The notes under the pieces were generated by a model. That model was not told the origin of the DNA. It was given only the letters and a program-made list of their open reading frames with translations, and made no database searches. 64,000 nt of DNA from Phycisphaeraceae bacterium (GTDB lineage: Bacteria > Planctomycetota > Phycisphaerae > Phycisphaerales > UBA1924): contig JAHBXF010000001.1 of assembly GCA_019636615.1 (NCBI GenBank), positions 310,001 through 374,000 on the forward strand. The letters are read 5' to 3'. The translations under genes and the position numbers were made by a program. Shown here piece by piece: positions 30,686-38,227 of this stretch (its first letter is position 1; each line of letters begins with the position of its first letter).

Positions 30686-31174
30686 TCACACGCCGCTCCC
30701 GCCCGCGGGCGTGCCTCCAGCGAGGCCGCTGCCCTTCTCCAGGCCCTTGTTGAACGACGCCTCCTTCTCCTTGCGGAGACGGCCCGAGCCGATGAACAAG
30801 CCGACGATCCCGGTGAGTGCCGGCAGTGCCGGGCCGAGTACCGGAAGGCCCGCCACTGTGGGCCCGACGGTGTCGAGGGCGGACAGCGTGAGTTGGCTGA
30901 ACAGGCCGCGGAGCTCGCCGGCCTTCTCGATGTTGCCCTTCCACTGCGCACCGGTCGTCTGCGTCTGGTTGAACCAGTTCTGGTACTCGACCTCGGCCTC
31001 GTTCAGGCTGAGCGTGGACGGCAGCCCCGTGGTCTGCTGAATGTTGTTCGGCGTCTTGACCTTCACGAGGTCGCCCAGGTCAAAGCCCGCGCACGACGTG
31101 AGCACAAGCGCCATGAGCATCAGGCCGACGATGTAGACGTAATGGCGGGTGGAAAGCGAGCTGAGGAACTTCAT
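30686..31174 (-). CDS. Phage-encoded lipoprotein with a second membrane segment
   Basis: A 162-residue protein. The first 28 residues are a signal peptide with lipobox LTSC (Cys28). Around 110-135 a second hydrophobic helix (LPALTGIVGLFIGS) is followed by RKEKE. A helical region lies between them. Lipoproteins in phages are mostly outer spanins or superinfection-exclusion proteins; either could apply. Its place between tail chaperone and gp10-like genes is uncommon. It overlaps the upstream gene by four bases. Confidence 0.6.
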   Translation of the reverse strand: MKFLSSLSTRHYVYIVGLMLMALVLTSCAGFDLGDLVKVKTPNNIQQTTGLPSTLSLNEAEVEYQNWFNQTQTTGAQWKGNIEKAGELRGLFSQLTLSALDTVGPTVAGLPVLGPALPALTGIVGLFIGSGRLRKEKEASFNKGLEKGSGLAGGTPAGGSGV

Positions 31175-31488
31175 CCGTGAGCCTCCTGCGGCATGGGGGG
31201 GAACTTGCCGTCGATGAACACGTCCTTGAGGACCGACACGCCGACCCGGATGGGTCGCTGGCGCTTGGCGAAGGGGTCGAAGTCGCTGGGGTTGAGTCGG
31301 CGGGATCGCTTGGGGTCGCGGTGGATGTTGGCGACAAGCGCCATGACGGCGGAGGCGATTGACCAGTCGTGGCGCTGCTTGCCGTCGAGCATCGCCACCA
31401 GATCACGGAGTGTCAGGGGGCCGGGGTCGATGCCGAGGATTCCGGCGCACTGAAGGACGAGCTTCCAGCAGTCGCTTCCGGTGATCCC
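31171..31488 (-). CDS. Tail assembly chaperone T-frame (read by -1 frameshift from upstream gene)
   Basis: The frame encodes GITGSDCWKLVLQCAGILG, then IDPGPLTLRDLVAMLDGK and a helix-rich tail DWSIASAVMALVANIHRD with SDFDPFAKR. This is the pattern of the second tail-chaperone ORF (gpT-like) of long-tailed phages. The front part, before GTG 31398, has no ATG, GTG or TTG start and overlaps the 3' end of the upstream chaperone in the -1 frame. Fusion at about 31485-31490 (codons GAG GGA, which slip to GGG) would give LLAEGITGSDCW. Independent start at GTG 31398 would lose the conserved Trp block. No textbook slippery heptamer is present, so the mechanism is uncertain. Confidence 0.6.
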   Translation of the reverse strand, partial: GITGSDCWKLVLQCAGILGIDPGPLTLRDLVAMLDGKQRHDWSIASAVMALVANIHRDPKRSRRLNPSDFDPFAKRQRPIRVGVSVLKDVFIDGKFPPMPQEAHG

Positions 31489-31916
31489 TCTGCCAGCAGG
31501 CGGTCCGCCAGCCGATCCAGTTCCCCGCTGTCCAGCTTCTTCTCCACCATGTCCCGCGCCCGGTCCATCACCTTCCGCGTGGCCTGGAGCACCCGCCCGA
31601 GGTTGGCCCGGTCCCTCGGGCTCGGGCAGAAACCCACGAGCTCCTCCAGCACCGCCGTGGTCGCGGCTTCGATGGCGTCGCCTGCCATGGCCTTGCCGAA
31701 CTCCTCATCCGAGACGCTGCGTGCGTCCGCTTCAGGCTTGCAGATGGCGTAGACCACATCGCAGAGCAGGACGGGGTCGCGGATAAGCTTCTCGATCAGC
31801 GTCCCTTCGATGACCTGCATGAGGTCCTCGCCGGTGAGGCCGCGCACGCGCTTGATGGCGGTGACGTTGATCTCGACCGACCACTGCCGCCCTTGGTTGT
31901 CCTTGAATGACCGCAT
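31413..31916 (-). CDS. Tail assembly chaperone G-type protein
   Basis: A 167-residue protein (MRSFKDNQGRQW...). Its first 30 residues are beta strands, followed by helices with VMDRARDMVEKKLDSGE and a low-complexity Ser/Ala/Pro tail. It lies between the tail tube gene and the tape measure, the standard place for gpG-type chaperones. The last 25 codons look unconserved in this frame, while the -1 frame there looks like real protein, as expected for a gpG/gpGT pair. Confidence 0.68.
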   Translation of the reverse strand: MRSFKDNQGRQWSVEINVTAIKRVRGLTGEDLMQVIEGTLIEKLIRDPVLLCDVVYAICKPEADARSVSDEEFGKAMAGDAIEAATTAVLEELVGFCPSPRDRANLGRVLQATRKVMDRARDMVEKKLDSGELDRLADRLLAEGSPEATAGSSSFSAPESSASTPAP

Positions 31917-31979
31917 CCGTGCCTCCGTGAATCAGGACCCGACAGGAATCCCACGCGAAGCCGACAGCACCGAACCCGC

Positions 31980-32408
31980 TCAGCCGCCAATCCATGAAGG
32001 CGCCGTCGCCGAGTACGTCACTTTCGCGGTGACCGAAACCGTGATGGCCTCCTCGAGCGCCTCGTTGCGCGAGAAGTTGGTGATGGAGAAGTCCGCCTGC
32101 AGACCCTGCCCGCTTGTCTCGTCCAGGATCTGGAAGCCGATCGGGTCGTTGCCAAAGAACGCGTTCTTGATGGCGGTGAACCCGGCATCCGCCGTGTCCC
32201 ACACCATCTCGAACTCGACGCTGGCCTCCTTGAGCGTGGCGACCGTCGCTCGCCAGCCGCTGTTGGCGCGGGTCGTCACATCGGCCTCGCCCGCTTCCAG
32301 GTTGAGCGTCACGTCCCGGGTGTTGCCCAAGACCACCCATGCCCCGCCGCCGGCCTGACCGCCGACCTTGTAGAGCAGCTTGGCTTCCATGCCGAGTTTG
32401 ATCGCCAT
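31980..32408 (-). CDS. Major tail tube protein
   Basis: The 142-residue protein is all beta strands: AIKLGMEAKLLYKVGGQAG, then WVVLGNTRDVTLNLEAGEAD, VTTRANSGWRATVATLKEA, FEMVWDTADAGF and FSRNEALEEAITVSVTAKV. This is the TP901-1/gpV-like tube subunit pattern (strand, long loop, TRxxxGW, then FxFEMxWD). It polymerises into hexamer rings around the tape measure. Good spacing: a gap of 63 bases before the chaperone gene. Confidence 0.83.
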   Translation of the reverse strand: MAIKLGMEAKLLYKVGGQAGGGAWVVLGNTRDVTLNLEAGEADVTTRANSGWRATVATLKEASVEFEMVWDTADAGFTAIKNAFFGNDPIGFQILDETSGQGLQADFSITNFSRNEALEEAITVSVTAKVTYSATAPSWIGG

Positions 32409-32423
32409 CGTTGTTCTCCTGCT

Positions 32424-32681
32424 CTATCCAGCCGTGTGGCCGACTACGAACGCCACCTCACCCGCCTTGCTCCGAACGAAAATGTCCGCCAGGTTGACCT
32501 GTTCGAAAGGGATCTGCACGCCCGCCGGGACCGGGATCTCCACCCCTTTGCCATTGGAAAGCGTCATTGGCTGCGTGTTCGTGTGCGCCGACATGAGCGT
32601 GAAGGTCGCCACCAGCGGCGTATCCGAGAGGGGCTTGTCGCCTTCCTCGAGTTCCACTCTGATGAACACGACATTCCGCAC
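32424..32681 (-). CDS. Small phage structural protein, function unknown
   Basis: This is 85 residues from GTG 32681, two bases after the upstream stop. It is beta-rich (VVFIRVELEEGDKPLSDTP, FEQVNLADIFVRSKAGEV) with no motif I recognise. It sits between the tail completion and tail tube genes. The longer frame upstream would overlap the neighbouring gene and was rejected. Confidence 0.55.
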   Translation of the reverse strand: MRNVVFIRVELEEGDKPLSDTPLVATFTLMSAHTNTQPMTLSNGKGVEIPVPAGVQIPFEQVNLADIFVRSKAGEVAFVVGHTAG

Positions 32682-32683
32682 GG

Positions 32684-33115
32684 CTACCTCCGCACCCGGT
32701 ATGTGACGCTCAACACGCTCGTGAACACTCGGTGCTGCTCCAGCGACTCGCTCGACACCACGGGCTCGTGCGCGATTCCGACCCACGCCGCGTCGGGCGC
32801 ATCGGGCAGACGCTTGAGCCAGACGTGGTCGGCGATGGCCTCGACGAGATCGAGCAGACCGTCGATCTCGGCCTGGTCACCCTCGGCGGGCAGTTTCTTC
32901 TGCACGCCCACATCGACCACGCACTCGAAGGTGCTGCTGTCCCGGGTCGCCGCGGCGATGGCCGTCGTCCGCGGCACGACCGACACCCGCAGGTCCTTGA
33001 GGTCCTCCAGCGTGAACGCGGGCTGGAACATCCGCACCGCGTTCACGGGCTGTCCGAACGAGCCCGCGTTGATGTGCGCGGCCAGGGCATCGGCGATGGC
33101 AACGATGGTACTCAC
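32684..33115 (-). CDS. Tail terminator/minor tail protein-like
   Basis: A 143-residue protein beginning VSTIVAIADALAAHINAGSF at GTG 33115, in a GTGA overlap with the upstream gene's stop. The helix is followed by alternating strands (DLRVSVVPRTTAIAAAT, FECVVDVGVQKKLPAEGDQA) and a helix DGLLDLVEAIADHVW. That order, helix-strands-helix, is seen in tail terminator proteins (gpU/DUF3168-like). Position before the tail tube agrees. Assignment is by fold pattern. Confidence 0.6.
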   Translation of the reverse strand: MSTIVAIADALAAHINAGSFGQPVNAVRMFQPAFTLEDLKDLRVSVVPRTTAIAAATRDSSTFECVVDVGVQKKLPAEGDQAEIDGLLDLVEAIADHVWLKRLPDAPDAAWVGIAHEPVVSSESLEQHRVFTSVLSVTYRVRR

Positions 33116-33384
33116 GGGCGTCCCTCCCTCCCCGCATCCGCTGCGGCGCTCAGGCCTGTTACCTTGCCCTCGAGGTAGGAAACGCGGCGCTCCATCGCCT
33201 GGTAGTCGGCGCGGATGGAGCGAGCCTCCCCGATGAACTCGTCGAGCCGCTTCTCGACCTGCTGGAGCTTGGTCGTGACCACGCCCCACTGGATCGTCAT
33301 CGCGCCGGCGGCGAGGATGATGGTGACGAGCACCCCCGCCCACCGCGCCTTCGTCCCGTTTTGTCCATTCCCTTCTGCCATCAC
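33112..33384 (-). CDS. Small membrane protein with coiled coil (phage)
   Basis: A 90-residue protein: GTG start (GTGATGGCA), overlapping the upstream stop. A single membrane helix lies at 14-33 (WAGVLVTIILAAGAMTIQWG), followed by a heptad coiled coil (TKLQQVEKRLDEFIGEA, YQAMERRVSYLEGKV). Topology resembles an inner-membrane spanin or a holin accessory protein. It is embedded among neck and tail genes, so its role in lysis is conjecture. Confidence 0.6.
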   Translation of the reverse strand: MMAEGNGQNGTKARWAGVLVTIILAAGAMTIQWGVVTTKLQQVEKRLDEFIGEARSIRADYQAMERRVSYLEGKVTGLSAAADAGREGRP

Positions 33385-33761
33385 GACTCCGTACCGATGT
33401 GCTTGGTGTGAACCCGAAGAACCCTGCGGTACGGGTCGCTGTACCGGAACGGCGGCTGCCCGCCCGGTGCGTTGACCTCGTACACGAACACCTGCGCCCC
33501 AACCGTCTCTCGCACCTGGTCGCCGGCCCGCGGGAGGATCGGGCCGGCCCCGAGGTCAAGGTCCGCCGCCCGCACGAGGAAGTCCCGCGACTCGACGCGG
33601 TGAATCAGCCCGGCGTCGTCTGCCTGCTCGAACTCGGTTCTGCCGACGGTCGCCAGGACCTCTTTGGCCTCGGCCCCGCGCTGGTACACCACGGTGCGGC
33701 TCATGTGCTTGTGCCGCTGGTCATCCAGGAACGCCAAGCCGCGATCGAGCAGGTCGCCCAT
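33381..33761 (-). CDS. Head-tail joining protein-like, family not certain
   Basis: 126 residues, MGDLLDRGLAFLDDQRHKHM, then strands (TVVYQRGAEAKEVLATVG) and a short C-terminal part with PFRYSDPYRRVLRVHTKH. The N-terminal helix followed by a beta barrel and the RxxVxRxHTK-like end recall phage head-tail joining proteins. It lies between the decoration protein and the terminator, as expected. No experimental family is claimed. Confidence 0.55.
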   Translation of the reverse strand: MGDLLDRGLAFLDDQRHKHMSRTVVYQRGAEAKEVLATVGRTEFEQADDAGLIHRVESRDFLVRAADLDLGAGPILPRAGDQVRETVGAQVFVYEVNAPGGQPPFRYSDPYRRVLRVHTKHIGTES

Positions 33762-33776
33762 GTATGCCTCCGACGG

Positions 33777-34124
33777 TCACTGCAGGAGGCGGATGCGAAC
33801 GGTCGTGTCGGCATCGACGGTGGTCTTCACCGTCTTGCCGATGAGCTTGTTGGCGCCCGCCGCGGCGTTCTTGGTTGCGTTCTGCGCGCCGGCGTCCCAG
33901 TAGGCGTTGCTACCAGCCGGGAGCGCACTGCCAGCGCCGAGCGCCTTGGGGAAGTCGAACACCCCGGACACCGCGAGCGAGCCAAGCTGGTTCGCCTTGA
34001 TGGGGCCCTGCGCCACGCCCACGAGTTCCGCTTGGACGACCACAGCGCCGGTGAGCACATCCGCGCCCGGGGTGTAGTCGATCGATTCGCCTTCATGCAC
34101 AAACTTTGCCGGTCCTGCTGCCAT
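33777..34124 (-). CDS. DUF2190 capsid decoration-like protein
   Basis: 115 residues from ATG 34124, with AAGGAG nine bases upstream; the longer frame to 34202 has Gly-rich noise. Sequence features of DUF2190 are clear: a leading strand AAGPAKFVHEGESIDYTPG, GADVLTGAVVVQAELVGVA, and SGVFDFPKALGAG. DUF2190 proteins sit beside major capsid genes and may cement capsids. The C-terminal strand TTVDADTTVRIRLL closes the barrel. Confidence 0.75.
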   Translation of the reverse strand: MAAGPAKFVHEGESIDYTPGADVLTGAVVVQAELVGVAQGPIKANQLGSLAVSGVFDFPKALGAGSALPAGSNAYWDAGAQNATKNAAAGANKLIGKTVKTTVDADTTVRIRLLQ

Positions 34125-34206
34125 GCTGCCTTCTCCTTGGCCCGGAATGACACCGGGGCCGTCTTCGCCAATGCCTCCGCCGATCTCTGCGCCTTCACCC
34201 ATGGGC

Positions 34207-36201
34207 TTACACCTCGCCCTTGCTCTTCACGCCGCCGCGCGGGTCCTGCAGCGCGACGCCGAAGTCGTGGTACCCGCGCATCCGCACCCCGAGCTGGCTG
34301 AAGTCGGCATCGGAGGTCTCGATGGTCGGGGCCTCCTGTCCGTTGAGGAACGCCATCTCGATGACGGGCAGGTCGCTGGGGTCCGCGAGGAGGTACCACG
34401 CCTTTGCCGAGTTGCCGGTGTAGAGCGCGTTGGAGAGATAGCGGCTGACCTCGATACGGAACTTGCCCTGGTGCGGGTTGGCCACGGGGAACTTGGTGTT
34501 CGCCGTGGTGTCCCGCATCTCCACGCTCTTGTAGAGCTGCGTGCCCACCGCTGAGAGTGCCGTCGGCACCAGGAGGATCGAGGGCATCACGCCCGTGGGC
34601 TTGCCGTCAGAGTCCACCAGGTCCATGAACGTGACCTCGCCCTTGGTGAGGCCGTCGATGCCCAGCGCGGTGTCCGCGCCCGAGATGAAGTTCTTGTTGC
34701 CGACGGCGAAGAACGCGGCGTTGTTCATGAACGCCGTCCAGAACACGTCGTTGATCTTGAGACCCGATCCGCGGCCGAGCTTCCGGGGCACGGTGGTGAT
34801 CGCGCCGAGGTCGTCGTTGATGATGTCGCGGCGGTCGATCGCCAGCATCAGGCCGTAGGTGTCGGCCTTGTTGCTGTAGGTCTCCTCGCCCAGCGTCCCG
34901 TGCTTGAGCTCGCCGCCCGGGGCGACCTGCTCATACTGGTCCTTGCCGACAAGGCGGTAACTCGTGACGGTCTTGAAGTCCGACACATTGCGGACGGCGC
35001 AGATACTCCGCCACACGCGCTCGACGCTGAAGAAGCCCTCCAGCAGGAACTTGTTGGCGACGTTGGAGAGGATGCCGCCAACGTCGATGATGGTCATCCC
35101 GGCCTCGATGCCTCGGCCGAACGCGGCCTCCAGGACGCGGCGGCTATCGCGGAAGGTCCGGCCCGTGTAGCCGTTGGCGATCGCGGCCTCGATGAGCAGT
35201 TCCTGCAGGCCCAGCCCGCTCTGGAACCGCTTTGACGCGACCTCCAGCGCCTGCGCGGAGCAGACCTTGTCGAGCCCCTCCAGCTTGGCGCTCTGGAAGC
35301 ACGCGGCCTCCAGGACCTCACCGGTGATGCTCGTGTCGGGCGCGTGGATGGACGGGGCCTTGGGTCGGCTGGCACGGAGAACTTCCAGCTCGGTGCGGGT
35401 CGCATCCCATCCGTCGCGGATGGCCTGGGCCTCGATGTCGAGGTGCGTGCCGGCGCAGATCTTCCGCACCGCCGCGATACGGCTGGTCTCTGCGAGGGCC
35501 TCGGCGCGGAGCGCGGCTGCGCCCGCCCCGGGCGCGGGATCGGCATCACCGCCGGACGGACTGCCGCTGCCACCCCCGCCCTGCTGGGCGGCGATGGAGG
35601 CGCTGGTGCGGCCGTCGGCACCCAGGTCCACGAAGCTGATCTCGCCGAGCGTGGCCTTGCGGACAACGTTGACGGGGCCGGCGAACTCCTGGCCGTTCAC
35701 GATCGCCTTCTGCGACTCGCGGATGAACTCGAACTCCTCGACGCTCGCGCCCACCGAAGCCTGCCACGGGAACCCGTTCCGGGAGGACGCGACCACCTCG
35801 CGGGCGGTCGCGGTGTCGCGCGAGATCACGCCGGTCGCCACGAGCTGCCCGCCTTCGACCTTGATCGCGTCGGTGTGGCCGACGCCGGCGGCCGGATCAT
35901 GCGCGAACCGGATCGGGCGGTTCTGCGACGGGACCGAAAGTCCGGCGAGGTCGAGCACGACCGGGTGCCGCCACCCGGCGACGCGCATCGCACCGCCGGT
36001 GTACGCCAGCATCTTGAAGCGCGGGAGCGCCTTCTCACCCTCCGTTCCGCCTGCGCCGGCGGCGATGGCGGTGATCTCCGCCGTGCCGGTCAGCGTGAGC
36101 GGAGACGTGCCCGCGGGTGCGGGATGGGTGGCGGCGGCCTCAAGCCACAGACGCTTCGGCGCGCGACGGGTCTTCGGAGCGGTCGGGGTCTTCGTTGCCA
36201 T
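34207..36201 (-). CDS. Fused prohead protease and major capsid protein
   Basis: The 664 residues from ATG 36201 hold two parts. Residues about 30-210 look like a phage prohead protease: RFKMLAYTGGAMRV, IRFAHDPAAGVG with a candidate catalytic His near 99, FPWQASVGASVEEFEF with a candidate Ser near 150, then LGEISFVDLGADGRTS. A Gly/Ala-rich linker and helical part follow (about 215-370). The remainder is a Mu gpT-like/HK97-fold capsid: FKTVTSYRLVG, GGELKHGTLGEETYSNKADT, IDRRDIINDDLGA, GLKINDVFWTAFMNN. Usually protease and capsid are separate genes. The start overlaps the portal gene by 62 bases in another frame. The fusion may be cleaved during capsid maturation. Confidence 0.85.
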   Translation of the reverse strand: MATKTPTAPKTRRAPKRLWLEAAATHPAPAGTSPLTLTGTAEITAIAAGAGGTEGEKALPRFKMLAYTGGAMRVAGWRHPVVLDLAGLSVPSQNRPIRFAHDPAAGVGHTDAIKVEGGQLVATGVISRDTATAREVVASSRNGFPWQASVGASVEEFEFIRESQKAIVNGQEFAGPVNVVRKATLGEISFVDLGADGRTSASIAAQQGGGGSGSPSGGDADPAPGAGAAALRAEALAETSRIAAVRKICAGTHLDIEAQAIRDGWDATRTELEVLRASRPKAPSIHAPDTSITGEVLEAACFQSAKLEGLDKVCSAQALEVASKRFQSGLGLQELLIEAAIANGYTGRTFRDSRRVLEAAFGRGIEAGMTIIDVGGILSNVANKFLLEGFFSVERVWRSICAVRNVSDFKTVTSYRLVGKDQYEQVAPGGELKHGTLGEETYSNKADTYGLMLAIDRRDIINDDLGAITTVPRKLGRGSGLKINDVFWTAFMNNAAFFAVGNKNFISGADTALGIDGLTKGEVTFMDLVDSDGKPTGVMPSILLVPTALSAVGTQLYKSVEMRDTTANTKFPVANPHQGKFRIEVSRYLSNALYTGNSAKAWYLLADPSDLPVIEMAFLNGQEAPTIETSDADFSQLGVRMRGYHDFGVALQDPRGGVKSKGEV

Positions 36202-37705
36202 CGGTGTCGTCCTCTTGAGGTGCGGGCGGCGAGCCCGTCGGGGTCGTCGGAGTCGGGGACAGGCCGAGTTCGTCCATGAGCGCCCGTTCCTTGGCGCGCT
36301 GGCGGAGCTCTTGCTCCCAGTCGCGTCCCTGGCGGGCGTACTCGGCGGCGAGCGTGGTCGTGTGGTTGGCCAGGCGCGTGGCCTGGGCGGTCGCTTCCTT
36401 GGCGGGGTCGACGTGCTCGACGCCATCCCAGAACCACGCGTGCGTGGGCAGGAGTACGCCGCGCTGCCGCATCGACTGCGGGAGCAACCCTTCGACGAGC
36501 ACGGCCTCGTTGAGCCAGGCGGTGAGGATTCGGTCGAGCACGGCGAGCTGCAGGTGGTGCTGATCGACGCGCAGGCTCTTGAAGTACACCTGGTGGTCCA
36601 GGCGGCCGCTGGCGTAGTTGTAACCGGAGGAGTTCCCTGCCGCGACGTTGAACGGCATGTTCAGGCAGCGGGCGATCTCGTTGAGGATCTCGCGCTTGAA
36701 CTCGCCGAAGGTCGTGGTGGGCTGCTCGGCGTGGACCTGCCCGAGTTTCCAACCGCCGGGGAGAACCGTGGCGAGGCGCTGCTCGAGCTCGACCTCGTCC
36801 ATCGGCTCGAGCGGATCGGCCTCGCCGTTGGGGGGAGCATCGGTGTAGATGACGGCGGCGAAGTTGGCGGCGGTCTCGGCGGCGGCGATGGTCGCCAGCG
36901 TGTACCGGCGAAGCTGCGCGAACAGCGGGAGCGCCGGCGTGATGTCGGGAATGCCGCGGAGCTGGCCCGGCCGATCGGCGCGGAAGTAGTGCACCACGGC
37001 CGACGCGGCGTAGGTGTCGTACGCGGTGAGGTCGTCGATCGGGGCGCGGAGAAGGCCGCTGTCGCCCGGGTGCCGCTTGAGCACGCGGTACGCCGACGGG
37101 TTGCCCCACTGGTCAAGGACAATCCCGTCGACCTCGTCCGAGCGACCGCGCCGCAGGAGCGGCGTGCACACCTGGTCCGCCTCGATGAGCTTGAGATCCA
37201 GCGAGACCGGAGATCCGATCGCCGGGTTGCTGACCAAGAGCGCGAAGGCTTCGCCGCTCTCGGCCCGTGCCAGCCGCATCGTCCGGAGCTTGCCCGCCAG
37301 GTCCACGGCCCGGGACCACTGCTCGAACGCGTCCTCGATCCGGGCGTTCGCTTCGGCATCCTCGGTCAGCATCTGCAGCCGGGGACCGGTGCCGATGGTG
37401 TCGTTGGCGAGCGTGAGAACGATGCCCTTGGCGTAGGAGTTGTTGGCAACCTCGTACCGGGCCCGGTTGCGCAGGATCCGCCGCACCTCCGGGTTCACCG
37501 CGGCGTTGGGCGAGAGCCCGTCCGCGTTCGCCCAATGCTTGCGGTTGTCGGGCGTGGTCTGCGCCGAATCGAACTTTGCGACGAGCACACGACGGCCGCC
37601 GCGCGTTCCGCCTCCATGCGGAACTCGCGACGCCGTAGGGGAGGGTGAGGCGTCTCGCGTCCCACGCCCGACCCGGCTCATGATGTTGGTGATGGCTTTC
37701 AACAT
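36140..37705 (-). CDS. Phage portal protein, lambda gpB family
   Basis: A 521-residue portal. Segments that identify it: the N-terminal RNRARYEVANNSYAKGIVLT with a conserved Asn pair, GDSGLLRAPIDDL, FRADRPGQLRGIPDITPAL, and EIARCLNMPFNVAAGNSSG with YNYASGRLDHQVYFKSLR, typical of the lambda-like portal family. It forms the dodecameric DNA gate at one capsid vertex. The C-terminal 45 residues are acidic and Pro-rich (PQEDDTDGNEDPDRSED), possibly an interaction tail. It lies directly between the terminase side and the capsid gene. Confidence 0.9.
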   Translation of the reverse strand: MLKAITNIMSRVGRGTRDASPSPTASRVPHGGGTRGGRRVLVAKFDSAQTTPDNRKHWANADGLSPNAAVNPEVRRILRNRARYEVANNSYAKGIVLTLANDTIGTGPRLQMLTEDAEANARIEDAFEQWSRAVDLAGKLRTMRLARAESGEAFALLVSNPAIGSPVSLDLKLIEADQVCTPLLRRGRSDEVDGIVLDQWGNPSAYRVLKRHPGDSGLLRAPIDDLTAYDTYAASAVVHYFRADRPGQLRGIPDITPALPLFAQLRRYTLATIAAAETAANFAAVIYTDAPPNGEADPLEPMDEVELEQRLATVLPGGWKLGQVHAEQPTTTFGEFKREILNEIARCLNMPFNVAAGNSSGYNYASGRLDHQVYFKSLRVDQHHLQLAVLDRILTAWLNEAVLVEGLLPQSMRQRGVLLPTHAWFWDGVEHVDPAKEATAQATRLANHTTTLAAEYARQGRDWEQELRQRAKERALMDELGLSPTPTTPTGSPPAPQEDDTDGNEDPDRSEDPSRAEASVA

Positions 37706-37711
37706 GGCGGG

Positions 37712-37948
37712 TCAGACAGAGCCGGGGGGAACGATCTTGGCGAACTTGATGCCGAGGCCGGGCTTCCTCGCGGCGTCCTTGGACGCGAGGTAGCGGTCGG
37801 CCTCGATCTGGTCCTTCAGCGGGTGCTGCTCGACGGACTGACCGTCCACCGCCGCCTTTGCGGGCTGCGTCGCGTTGTCGCGGATGGCCTGCTCAAGTTC
37901 GGGGTCGGGCATGAGGGCACTCCGGAGGGCCGCATCGAACGGCTCCAC
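37712..37948 (-). CDS. Small phage protein before the portal
   Basis: A 78-residue protein starting at GTG 37948. It contains PDPELEQAIRDNATQPAKA and DQIEADRYLASKDAARK, then GLGIKFAKIVPPGSV. The ending pattern recurs in small genes located next to lambda-type portals in many genomes, but the family has no known role. Six bases separate it from the portal gene. Confidence 0.6.
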   Translation of the reverse strand: MEPFDAALRSALMPDPELEQAIRDNATQPAKAAVDGQSVEQHPLKDQIEADRYLASKDAARKPGLGIKFAKIVPPGSV

Positions 37949-38038
37949 ACGGGCTCCCTATGCAGCGGCCGAGTGATCTGCCCGCTTCGCGGCACCAATG
38001 GGCCGGTTTGTTCCACCGGTAGAACCTGGACGACCGTG

Positions 38039-38227
38039 TCAGGCTCCCAGGCGCTCGGAGGTCGTGACTCGACGACCGCAATGGCGACACTGCCGGCGCC
38101 GGCGGATCGTGCCCATGAACGTCGCTCGCGTGTACAGCACCTCGAAGTGACGGCACCCGCAGGTGGGACACGCAAGCCCTTTCGGTTTGCCATCAGCCAC
38201 TGGCTTTGCGGGCGGTGTGCGCTTCAT
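38039..38227 (-). CDS. Small zinc-ribbon protein
   Basis: 62 residues from ATG 38227, which overlaps the terminase stop as ATGA. Two CxxC pairs are visible: ACPTCGCRHFEVLYTR and RRQCRHCGRRVTTSE. The spacing and the RVTTSE ending resemble the zinc ribbon of NrdR and phage NrdR-like fragments, without its ATP-cone. The ribbon probably binds DNA; the role next to terminase is unknown. Confidence 0.7.
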   Translation of the reverse strand: MKRTPPAKPVADGKPKGLACPTCGCRHFEVLYTRATFMGTIRRRRQCRHCGRRVTTSERLGA

